From: Diphasiastrum complanatum
Lineage: Eukaryota; Streptophyta; Lycopodiopsida; Lycopodiales; Lycopodiaceae
NCBI GenBank assembly: GCA_029204225.1
Contig: CM055107.1
Coordinates: forward strand, 19,028,218 to 19,092,217
Length of the DNA stretch: 64,000 nucleotides
Direction of reading: 5' to 3'
Numbering within the stretch: position 1 is the stretch's first letter; each line of letters begins with the position of its first letter. Below are positions 54,397-64,000 of the stretch, piece by piece. Both the position numbers and the translations under genes were made by a program. Below the pieces are notes generated by a model that ran no database searches, was not told the origin of the DNA, and saw only the letters and a list, made by a program, of their open reading frames with translations.

Positions 54397-55257
54397 TCTG
54401 CATGCATAGTCAGGAATTTGGCGCCATTGTCACTTTTTAAGTATTTTTCTACCTAGCTTCTTCTCCTTTTTTTCTTTTATTTCTTGTTTCTGTGTTGTAT
54501 GTTTTCTTGTGTGCTTATCTCTATCTACCAACAAACAGCACGCGTCGTCTCTCCAGGTCCTACACGAGCTGCGGAGCAACTTCTCAAACCGCGGGGAAGC
54601 AACAAAAGAGTCAACTTGGGCATTTTCTTCAAAAGAAGTGACCCAAGTGACATTTTTCACAACCAAACAGGTATATCAGAATTTGCCAGTCTGTTTGCAG
54701 CCCTAACAGACCCTGACCTTTCATTTTATCACCTCCAAAAATTCTGACTACAATCAAATTTTGAGAAAACAGCCTGTTATACTGTCAAAATCCCTTATTT
54801 CTCATCAAAATCTTTGTCTTAGAATTCACCGACTTCACTGAGGCTAGATCTCATTAAGATCAGTCCTTCAACAGCTCCGCAAATTCTATCTCACAAATTT
54901 TGCCCATTTACTGACAGAATATCACATCTTTCTCTACATTCCCTATCTGTCAGTCAAACCTCTCTGTTAGAATTTGCTATCAAGCCTAAGAATTCACAAC
55001 GCACGATTTTCCTGTACTATCCGCGAATTTTGAAACGTCAAATTTTTCTAGAAAATCTCAAAAATCACTATTCTGACATTCAGAAGACTTGTTCAAAATT
55101 TGCAAGTATTACAATTAGATTTATCTGCCTCTCCACGAATTCTCAGCTTGTCCGCGAATTCTATAACAATCAGAAAGACCAAATTTTGTCCTACACTATC
55201 CATTCTGCAAGCAAACTGCCCTTTTTGCCAAGTACAGTCCTGCCCTGCTCATCTGTA

Positions 55258-56107
55258 TTATGCATCATGTCTTGTGACTGTGCTGAATCTTCTAATCTGA
55301 CTCCTCCACGAATGGAACAAAGAATTCCACGTATCGATGCATCAAAGTACGATGGCGAATCTGACCCAGTTCGATTTCTTCAAGACTTTGATAATGCATG
55401 CCGTTTTTATGGAGATACTTCTGAAACTGAAAAGCTTCGCCTATTTTCCATGGTACTCTATGGCACGGCCAAGGAGTGGTACTTGAATATCGAAACTCCT
55501 AATCTTGCTTTTTGGACCACCCTCAAGGACGCTCTCATCAAGCGTTTTAAACCATCCAGACTGACTCAGAGCCCGTTCATTCAAATTACTCATATCAAGA
55601 TGCGTCGTGAAGATTATGTTCGAAACTACATTGAGCATTTTAAACATCTCAAAGTAGAATGTGTTGATGAAAATATCACTGAACGAATGGCCATAAAACT
55701 ATTTTTAGTTGGATTGCCTAAAAACATCCGTCGTGAACTCAAACCAATTGACCTTTATGATCAACTTAAAGATGTGATGACCGATGCTATCCGTGAAGAA
55801 GACAAAGGTTCCGATGATGACTTTGGCCATCGTGAAAAGAAATCTAAGAATCCGGATCGTCCTAACTCTGATAATATTGCTCAGTCTTCTGAACTTCTAC
55901 ATCAAATGGAAACCTGGCAAAAAGTTCAACAATCACATATGGATAAACTCACTACCGATTTCCAAACTGCCATGAAACAGATTGCTGAAAAATCCTTTCC
56001 AGCAAGAGAAAATGTCTGGCGTCCAATCTGCTCACAGCATCACACTGCTAATGAATGCCCTCAGCTACGAAATCATTTCCCAGCAGCCACCAGACCCACT
56101 ATTTATT
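55258..56107 (+). pseudogene. G5 gag
   Basis: ATG 55258 or the upstream ATG 55030 in the same frame. Retrotransposon gag domain: RIDASKYDGESDPVRFLQDF, LRLFSMVLYGTAKEWYLNI, LKDALIKRFKPSR. TGA at 56107, where the frame probably had Trp. Confidence 0.85.
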
Positions 56108-56109
56108 GA

Positions 56110-57070
56110 GCTTACTGCCCCTACCCGCCACAACAACCTGTGCCACAACCAGGGGTTTACCAACCACGACCACCTGCACCAAATCAATATCCATCCCCAC
56201 GTCAACAGTTTGTTGTTAACCAACCTGCCCCACAAAACGTTGTCCATTATCTTGATCTGAATACCATCGATCTGGCCACCTACTATGTGGAAGACAATAC
56301 TCAATTGCAGTACTCTACTGAAACGGTTGTTTATTATACCTATGATTCTAATGCTCAACCACTGGATCCCAATGCCCAAGCTTATAATCCAAACCAAGCT
56401 GTCTTTGCCGCACATCAACTACCCGCAATACGAAGATGCTTTATCTGTGCAGGTAAACATCCTAGTATCTATTGCCCAGATAAACTCCATTTCCCTCCAG
56501 CTTGTGAAAATTGTGGTATTGAACATCACGTGAAGGACTGCCCATCCTGATCCAAACCTGTTGCTCCAGTATGTTAAAATCCCAGCTATCCATCATCAAT
56601 CCCGTGAAGTTTTAGCAATACTCGATGGAGATTCCGGGGTTAATATCATTTTCACATCCCTCATGATGGAATGGAATCTGAGAGACAAGCTAGCCAAACC
56701 TACTTGTTAGCTTCGAATGGCTAATCAAAGTGTGGTCTGACCTACCGGTTTCCTTCCGCATGTGCTGATCAAACTAGGAGGTCTCAAATTTTCTGTTGAC
56801 CTTGTAGTACTTGATATTCCCAATAATGCCTATTCTTGTGAATTACTACTTGGTCGTCTGTGGCTCACCAATGCATGAGTCATTCATGACTGGAGCAAAG
56901 GCCGAGTGACTTTTGGTAATTGTGACAATTCTGTCACAATTGACTCAATGGGTAAACTCAAACTTGCACGCATACATGACGAGGGATCCTCAACCACCAA
57001 CTCAATATTTGAGCCATACCAGTCCAGCCACAAAAAAGGTCATTATGTTAAATCTACTGATATCATAAAC
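56110..57070 (+). pseudogene. G5 knuckle region and protease
   Basis: Cys-rich CFICAGKHPSIYC and CENCGIEHHVKDC, then a protease-like core (ILDGDSGVNIIF, CELLLGRLWL), with several stops. Some stops look like changed Gln (CAG to TAG) or Trp codons. Confidence 0.75.
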
Positions 57071-57100
57071 TAGAGTCACAGTCTAGCTACCATTGACTGT

Positions 57101-58480
57101 GTGAATGTTGATTACTATGCTCAACATCAGGATAATTGTACCTCTCCACACCCGATCGATCATGAACAATCACCTGATCTAGATACACCCATCATCAATA
57201 TCAATTTTGTTGATATTCTTCCACACCATGATGAGCTACTAAATGTTGCATGGCTACCTACTAATGAATCAGACGATTTATTCATTGATGATGAGAACAT
57301 CTTACGAATTCAAAATCGCCCAGAAGATATGGACATTTTTGATATTCAGATCCTCAACTATATGGAAGCACTTCCCCCAAAGACCTATCCACAACATGCT
57401 TCCAAGGTGGAATCCGTTGCCAAGGTTGCAAGTGAAAAACCTGAGACAAAACTATACCGTCCCAAATGCCCACACTATCCATGGGATCTCTGTGAGGAGG
57501 AGACTATCTCCACCACCAAAACCTCAACTACATGGTTATACTATGAAAGAGAAAATGAAAAAACCACTTCAAATTCAACCTCGGGTGACCTCACAACTGT
57601 TCGAGAAGTTCCTGAGATTGTCTCTAACCCTACATCCATCCCCGAAAAAGCACCATCTCGGCAAGATAAAGGCAAGGCCCCCCTCGAATCTCCAGCCCAT
57701 GATGTTCCTGCATACTTTAAGGACTATACGATCGAGGATGTCACAATCAAATTACCCCAAGCTCAACATGAGCCCACTGGTAATTCACCCTACGAAGGCC
57801 CTGCACAAACCATAACCCTTTCCCTGAGTGAGCCAAATGAAACCAACGTATATCTTGTCCACATCGGAGCTCCTCTCAATCACGAACAACGAAGACGGCT
57901 TGAAAAGCTCCTGCAAAAATATCGACATATCTTTGCCTGGACCTATAAAGACATGAAAGGCGTCTCACCCCAAGTAGCTGTGCATCGTATACCATTTAAA
58001 CCGGGTGCGAGGCCCACTGCGAGTTGTCCGTACAGATCCCATCTATAAGGCCAAGATCAAAGAAGAACTAAAACGCCTTTTAGGTGCGAGATTTATATAT
58101 GAAATTGAGCATACTGAGTGGGTCTCCCCAATTGTCATCGTCCCCAAAAAAAATGGAAAATTTCGGATCTGTGTCGATTTTAAGAAACTTAACGCCGTCA
58201 CTGAACGTGATCATTTTCCATTACATTTTGGGAAATCCATCTTAGAAAATCTAGCAGGAGATGAGGCTTACTCCTTCTTAGATGGCTTTAGCAGATATAA
58301 TATGATCCAAATCGCTAAAGAAGATCAACACAAAATCGCCTTTGCCACAGAATGGAGAACATCTGCTGGAAAGTCATGCCTTTTGGGCTCTGCAATGCTC
58401 CTAGCACCTTCCAACGTGTTATGCAAGCAGCCTTTTCTTAGCAGATGGGCGATACCTTAGAAGTTTACTTGGACGATTTA
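57101..58480 (+). pseudogene. G5 linker and RT N-terminal half
   Basis: A long acidic linker, then LEKLLQKYRHIFAWTYKDM and the RT start. After a frameshift near 58020: WVSPIVIVPKKNGKFRICVD and RDHFPLHF. Next come a second shift and EVYLDDLGAHS with the YLDD catalytic loop at about 58465-58476. Confidence 0.85.
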
Positions 58481-58589
58481 GGAGCACATTCCGAAGAAAC
58501 ACGTCATCTGTTTGTGCTCAAAAATTTTTTATCCAATGTCAACGCTTCGGTATCTCTCTTAATCCTGAAAAAATGCTAGATTTGGGTAA

Positions 58590-59213
58590 CCCATGGTATT
58601 GTGTTAGGACATATTATCTCACGAAATGGCATTGCCACTAACCCTGAAAAGATCCTTATCATTCAAAATCTACCAGAACCGCGTACGATATGTGAAGTTT
58701 ACTCCTTCCTTGGCCACGCCAACTACTATCGGTTTCGATTTCGCTAACAAAGCCCGCTTAATCTACAAAGTAGTTGTAGTTCCCAAATGGACGGATGAAC
58801 AACACGTCGCCTTCAATCAACTCAAAGAAGCCCTTACCAAAGCACCTATCCTCCGGGCTCCTGATTATTCTAAAGAATTCCATGTGCATACCGATGCATC
58901 CAAGTATGCCACTGGAGCAGTGCTCACCCAACCAGGAGAATTAAAAAAGAATTACCCAATTCGTTTTCTTAGTCAACAATTGATATCTGTTGAAGTCAAT
59001 TATACCACTACCGAACGTGAAGCCTTGGCAATGGTATATGTGGTTCAAAAGTTTCGCCATTATCTTCTAGGAAAAATCTTTGCGTTCTTCACTGATCATC
59101 AAGCACTATTGTATCTCATCAACAAGACCTGCACCACAGGTCATATTACTAGATGGATCCTATTCCACCCATCAAGATACTATCAGATCAGGTATACCAA
59201 CAGTCTTCTCTGA
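58590..59213 (+). pseudogene. G5 RT end and RNase H
   Basis: LGHIISRNGIATNPEKI, then a break and FHVHTDASKYATGAVLTQ, YTTTEREALAMVYVVQKFRH and FTDHQALLYLI, a complete RNase H pattern. The frame ends at 59211. Confidence 0.87.
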
Positions 59214-59753
59214 GAAAATCACAAAAGTCATTAGTTTCAGACAAAATGTTTTCACATCATCTCAGATAGAATTCGCCTGACCCCTTTCTTACAGAGAACG
59301 ATTCATTTTTGGCCTCCGCGAATTCTGTCTCAGAAGAAAAATGTCAAAAAAATCAAAAAATGGAGTTTTCTTCATCAGATATCCATGCTCACAATTCGCA
59401 GACAATTTGCGGGAGCTCAAATTGATCCTCACGATTTCTCTATTACCTCCGCGAATTCTGATCAGATACATTTTTGCACTATCAGACATTTTCTCTCTTT
59501 TGGCAAACACAAATCACTTACAAGAATTCGCGGGCCCTCAAAATGATGCCTCAAAATTCACGACCATCATTACCAAATCGTGGACATTGAGGACAATTTC
59601 TGGGTGAAGTTGCGAATTCCTGCCCAAAAAAAGTCTATATATAGGTCTCTACCCTCTCTCCACGAGTTTATTTTAGATTGCTACTCTTGAGTTCATGCCA
59701 AAATTTTTTCAAAATATTCAAAATTCTTAGAGCAATCTAAAATCACTACTGCC
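59214..59753 (+). promoter_or_regulatory. Spacer with GCGAATTC repeats and TATA box before U1
   Basis: CCGCGAATTCT-like motifs recur (near 59317, 59396, 59449, 59523 and 59611). They also occur in the G5 leader (near 54879, 55020, 55134 and 55153). CTATATATAG at 59635-59644 lies 110 bp before the U1 ATG and looks like a core promoter. It is probably LTR-derived. Confidence 0.5.
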
Positions 59754-61700
59754 ATGGCTTCCCGTAATTACTCACTGAGCCATCGCCGTAAACCCCCTCG
59801 TCCTTATTCAGGAGATATAATCATGATCTCTCTTAAGAATTACACCAAGCAGCTCACACTGGCCAAGGATATCCTCACCAACCTTGGCTTTGATCTAACA
59901 CTTTTCCAGGACTAGCAGAGCGAGAGCCTCATCCGAGCAGCCTATTCAACCTATTCGGATGAGTTCCAAACTTTCCGGCTTACAACCAAGACTGCCAATT
60001 ATTCTATTATCAACGTCTCTCCAGGGGATCTTCAGAGTGTCGGCTTTTCTAATCTCGGAGAGACAATCCATGGCAAGGGCACCAGCTATGATGCCAAGTA
60101 CTTCACCAAGTTTCTGATAGATGACGACAAAACCATTGCCCAAACCAACGACGGGATCGCTATTCGACTCATCACGGATCCCCATCTATGGGCTGCCTCA
60201 GAGATCCTTGTCACCATGGCCGCAATACATACCACCAAGATGGATCGCATTCCACCGAGTGATCTCTTCTCTCTAACCCTCACCATGGATGACCCCACTC
60301 AAAATTATAAGTGGGCTAAGAAGGTAGCAGAGAAGCTGTGCGGAGCCCTGAAAGCCCGCAAATCAACTACCAAATGTGGGTATCTCCTCCACATGTTGGT
60401 CACCAAGCAATTGGGGTCTAAGGCGGCTGCTGCCATCAAGGAGCTGGATGCTGTTTATCCAAACACAAAAAAGCGAGCCACCTCCCAACCGACAGCAGAA
60501 CCAGTCTCACCATCCCCACCCACTAAGAAGTAGAAAGAGAAGGCAGTCAGCACAGAAGCAGATGTCCCGCATGACGTTCTATCCAGCGACATCGGGGTAG
60601 AATATGCTGAATATGGAGGGAGCCTTAAACCATCTCAGGTCCCAAAGGAGGTCCTAGAGCAGTAGGCGACCTTACTTCACCAGTCCCAACAACGCCGACA
60701 AGCAGTAACAACAGTAACAGGCAGCTCCGGAACGGCAAGCACTTCTGGCTCTGATCCTATGGGCGTGATTCCGTCCATACAGGCAATCTCCTCTCCATCA
60801 CTTGCTCTCACAAGCCCACCACCACCCCCACCATTTACTATCACCTCCACACCCTCACTAACTCTCAACACGGGCTTTCTTTCCACACTTCCACAAAAGC
60901 CCTCGACTATACAAATCTCCACCCTACTTGACTCCACAGTCAACGTAGATGATTTTGTCTTACAATTACTAACTGCACTCCCATCAACCACTGTCACCAC
61001 TAACCCAATCCCACAATCTCCGCCACGTAGTCTCTCCCCACCCCTCAATCCACAAGCACCCCTCCCTACCTTTCCTACACCTCCATCTAGCCCTGCTCCT
61101 GATTTTCTATCATTTAACCCCATGCCATATCCATATTACACACGCAACCTTCCTGACATTGGTCCTTGGGAGCAGCTACCCCTTACAGCCCAAAAAGTGG
61201 TATGGTTGGTGAATGAGCTCCAATACAATATATTCGACACCCTAGGGGGACACCACACTATGTGGCAATTCGACGATGGTGCTATGGCCGGCCTTCAGAA
61301 AGAAAAAGAAAGGCTGGAGGAGGAAACCAAACAACAACAGCTGCAGATCCAGAACCTCACGAATTACAATCAACAATAGCAGTAGATGCTAATCCATCTC
61401 TAGAACCAGCTCCAACTGAAGGTATCCAACATGCAGCAAACCATCGATACCCTCAAAGCCGAGAAGGACGAGGCTGTAGCAGATTCACAAGCAGCACGTT
61501 CCGCTATGAAGGGACAGTTAGAAATGGTGGACTTCAATGACTTCGCACCACCAGCTATCCCTGAGGGAACTGCGATTCCAGTGGTGGCCTATCAAACGCT
61601 GGCCCAAAAGCTGAAAGCCACGATGGAGCAACACTCAAAATTACGGCAAACAATAAACATGGAAATAGAAAGCAATGGAAAACACAATCAAGAGCATTAG
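59754..61700 (+). pseudogene. U1: unrecognised long reading frame with six amber stops
   Basis: One unshifted frame of about 648 codons from ATG 59754 (MASRNYSLSHRRKPPRP). The first ~270 residues look globular (NYTKQLTLAKDILTNLG, GYLLHMLVTKQLG). Then comes a Pro/Ser/Thr-rich section (TSPPPPPPFTITSTPSLTL), then a C-terminal coiled coil (EKERLEEETKQQQLQIQ, TIDTLKAEKDEA). Internal stops at 59913, 60531, 60663, 61377, 61383 and 61398 are all TAG. No gag or pol motif is present. It may be the extra ORF of a Tat/Athila-type element; I do not recognise the family. Confidence 0.55.
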
Positions 61701-62122
61701 CAAGTAGTGAATAGCAAATGAGGATGCTTCTCTTCCAAAAATGGTAGAGTTTCATCCTTCTCATTAAGCATGTAAATAGTGTACAAATGGTGCCTTTTTA
61801 TAAAATGGGGAAGGCCCTTGCCCCTCAATCCTATTGGCTACTATTCACAATGATCCTATCCATTCATCTTGGACCAACTTGATCCAAGGGTCCACAAAAA
61901 GTACATTAGAAATCACAAGATTCATGTGAGTCCCAATTTGGACCCAACTCTAAAAAGTGATCTCTAAGTTCAAAAATGACATTGGGCCTCTAGTTTTATT
62001 TTAATTCCAAGGCCCAAGTCATGTTTATTTTATTTACAACTTTATTTGCATGCTCATTGGGCCGTGGACTTATACACGCAGGATGCCATGCCCTCGCAAC
62101 ACATTTTATTGGATGATTTTAT
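61701..62122. other. Spacer between U1 and U2, no gene seen
   Basis: AT-rich. It has paired motifs such as TTGGGCC and a hairpin-prone GGGAATGCCCCC at 62138. It may be LTR sequence, but no duplicate is in the window. Confidence 0.4.
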
Positions 62123-64000
62123 TTATTTACACTTTGTTGGGAATGCCCCCAACAGGACCCACGGCCTGAAGTAGTGTCGGTCCCTCGGCACTCCCATAAC
62201 GTCTTCCATGAAGTTGAAACAGTCCAGTTTTTTCGAGTCCTTGGACATGTGGAAGGACTTGTGGACTCCTATTAGCCATTCTTGATCGATCCAGGCTTGG
62301 AATCGGCGCGTCCAGGGTTCTCCAAGGAATGCAGCTCGGTAATATACACGAGCGACTGGCAGCTGATCTTCGACTTTGTCGGAAGCTAGCGCCTTATTAG
62401 GATCAAAGAATATTGCGGGAAGAAAATCATCCCATCTAGTTTCGATCCCCATCAGATGTTCGAAGTCCCGGGCGTAAGTGGCTGTCGTGCAAAATGTGGG
62501 ATCAGGGCAATTGATATACTGGTTTTCGAACGTGGTGAGAGCCCTTCTGGCGTCTACATCCATCGTCCACCCATATTGCGATGGTATGATCGGCCAATTA
62601 AAATTATGAAGTGTGATCTTGTCCAGAGGGGTGCCGCATTTCACCCATTTGGATCTTCGTCTACATGACAGAAAATGCACGTTCACCCGTAATTGTTGGG
62701 GAGGGCGGGTAATGCTTGCAGTTCTTTGCCCTTGATTTTCTGAGCAGAAAACGATATCTGTCAACCGCCTCGAGATGACTCGTGGGGATACTTTGATAGA
62801 AATTTATTAATTTTCTCCTCCACAGACTTCGGTCTTCAAAAGGCCCGGCTGGCAGATATCATGCGCGAACCTCTGGATGATGTGCCTTGGCTCTGGTCTT
62901 GCGTCTCAGCAGTCGTATCTGTCTGCCCTTGGCCTTGGCCTTCGGACCCTTGATCTGTTTGAGATCCCTCTGCTGCCTGCTGGCTTTGATCTTGGCTGGT
63001 ACTAGCCTGCGCAGCATCAAAATTAGGTGGCGATGGAATTACCACGGGGGTGGGCTGGAGCTTTGCGTCCATGAATTTTTGGCACACCTTGAGGGCTTGC
63101 TTGGCCTGGGCGAGCTCATGTGTTGTGCTTGTTCGATACTTGTTGAACTCTGCGTGGTAGCTATTTAACGTTTAGCTATAAACCTTCACCTGACACCGTA
63201 AAAGATTCATCTCTGATTGAGAAAGCGGCCTTGAGTCCGGTGCAGATTGAGCTTAACCAGACGAGCTTGTCATCTTGTAGGGCTTTGATCTCCGTCCCCA
63301 GTCGTGTATTCTCTGCTTCCAAAAAGGGTAAGTTGCGCCTGGATGGGGGCAAGTCGTTGGGACGCTTCAGCTTGAAGCTCCCGCACCTTCGTGGAGGCCT
63401 CAATCAGCGCGTTGGAGAGGCTTTGGATATATTTGTTGAGGCCCTCCTCCTTCTGCTGCAGCTTGGCAATCTCCTAGTGCCCTGCTTGTTCGTGTTGTTG
63501 AGCCAAAATCAGCTCTTGTTGCAGCTTGGTGAGGTCTGCTCGTAGTTGTGTATTATTTGTTGCCAATTGTAGTACCCTGCTTTCCAGAATAGCTTTGGCT
63601 GCTACCACATCCAGGATGTATTTTCCCAGAGTTTGGTACGCCGTCGTTAGGTCCGTGGGAGTAGCCGGTACACTGGCACTGGCAGGGGCTTGTGTTGTAT
63701 CGGCCCCGACGATTGGCAGAATCCTGTCGTCATTATCTTCTATCAGGTTCTCATTGGACCTGATGCCATCAAGGGCGATGGGATCAGTTCGATCTGGCGA
63801 TGGTATCAAAACTGTTTGAACAAATGCGTCATCAAGCAATGGTTGGTTGCCCTCGACAACCTTTGCTGGTGAAGCGGGTGGGGTTTGAGAAATAATTGTG
63901 GAAACAGGGGTGAGGACAGTTTGTCTGAACGAGAGGATCGGAGGAACAGAGGAAAACTGGAAGGTGGTGTGGAGTATGAAAGAAGGTGAGGATGGAGCAG
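62123..64000 (-). pseudogene. U2: convergent relative of U1, runs off right edge
   Basis: Read on the minus strand from the right edge: a Ser/Thr/Pro-rich part with QPLLDDAFVQTVLIPSP (compare NVDDFVLQLLTALPS in U1), a coiled coil (ILESRVLQLATNNTQLRAD), TAG near 63474, a second coiled part (YHAEFNKYRTSTTHELAQ), and a Gln/Ser/Thr-rich stretch (62836-63087). It ends with a globular section (62123-62764, with ARDFEHLMGIETRWDDFLP). There is at least one frameshift near 63185. Same general design as U1; no known domain recognised. Confidence 0.5.

Larger units (their letters stand above)
52257..54410 (-). mobile_element. Copia element C6, 3' half
   Basis: A 1-kb 3' LTR at 52257-53262 (plus-strand TGATGGAGATCG ... 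TTTCTTCA), a purine tract (TTTGAGAGGGAGC on the minus strand), RNase H and RT. The 5' half is lost at a junction near 54400 with the Gypsy element G5. Confidence 0.82.
54417..59213 (+). mobile_element. G5: Tat/Athila-like Gypsy element, 5' LTR and integrase missing
   Basis: PBS-like TGGCGCCATTGTC at 54419-54431, the type used by plant Tat and Athila elements. A leader, gag, two-knuckle region, protease, RT and RNase H follow. After RNase H the sequence changes at about 59213 with no integrase. Many stops and shifts. Confidence 0.8.

Noticed and set aside
60677-61123. Minus-strand Gly/Val-rich frame opposite U1
   Set aside because: Mirror of the Pro/Ser/Thr-rich U1 coding section; composition shadow.
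59913-61400. Stop-codon recoding (TAG read as Gln) in U1
   Set aside because: Plant nuclear genes do not reassign TAG, and decay by CAG to TAG is simpler. Kept only as an observation.

Overview
The window is nuclear DNA from a seed plant with a large, retrotransposon-packed genome. Spliced exons of a plastid-envelope protein gene, plant-type Ty1/copia and Ty3/gypsy elements with initiator-tRNA-Met primer sites, and introns of about 9 kb and 26 kb filled with LTR elements all point this way. Such introns are typical of conifers and other gymnosperms, but the species cannot be fixed from sequence alone.

Host gene: one gene, on the minus strand, occupies positions 36368 down to 1 and runs off the left edge. 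Six exons join in phase into a FATTY ACID EXPORT 3-like (FAX3, Tmemb_14 family) protein. Intron 4 (377-9056) holds a Copia element (C1) between two copies of a 404-bp miniature LTR element (TRIM) whose LTR contains a cloverleaf tRNA-like sequence. Intron 2 (9411-35325) holds a nest of Gypsy elements, G1 containing A containing B containing G3, each level placed by target-site duplications or homologous breakpoints. It then holds a Copia element (C2) and degenerate fragments. A MITE-like inverted-repeat element lies 66 bp upstream of the FAX3 start codon and carries the only visible TATA box.

Upstream of the gene (36.9-64 kb) there are only mobile elements: a decayed Copia (C3) split by a complete Copia (C4, TSD TGGAC) that lacks a reverse-transcriptase core, a Tat/Athila-type integrase remnant (G4), Copia pieces C5 and C6, a Tat/Athila-like Gypsy (G5), and two convergent copies of an unrecognised proline-rich/coiled-coil reading frame (U1, U2).

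The best candidates for something undescribed are the TRIM with a tRNA-like Pol III promoter unit inside its LTR (a possible tRNA counterpart of the 5S-bearing Cassandra elements), five iterated hairpins with a compensatory base-pair change in the leader of the coding-less element G3, a 1.23-kb inversion that looks like two-site integration of G3, and the recently moved Copia C4 in which RT is replaced by an in-frame unknown domain. The element coding regions are mostly broken and do not act as a host pathway. FAX3 is the only host gene seen.
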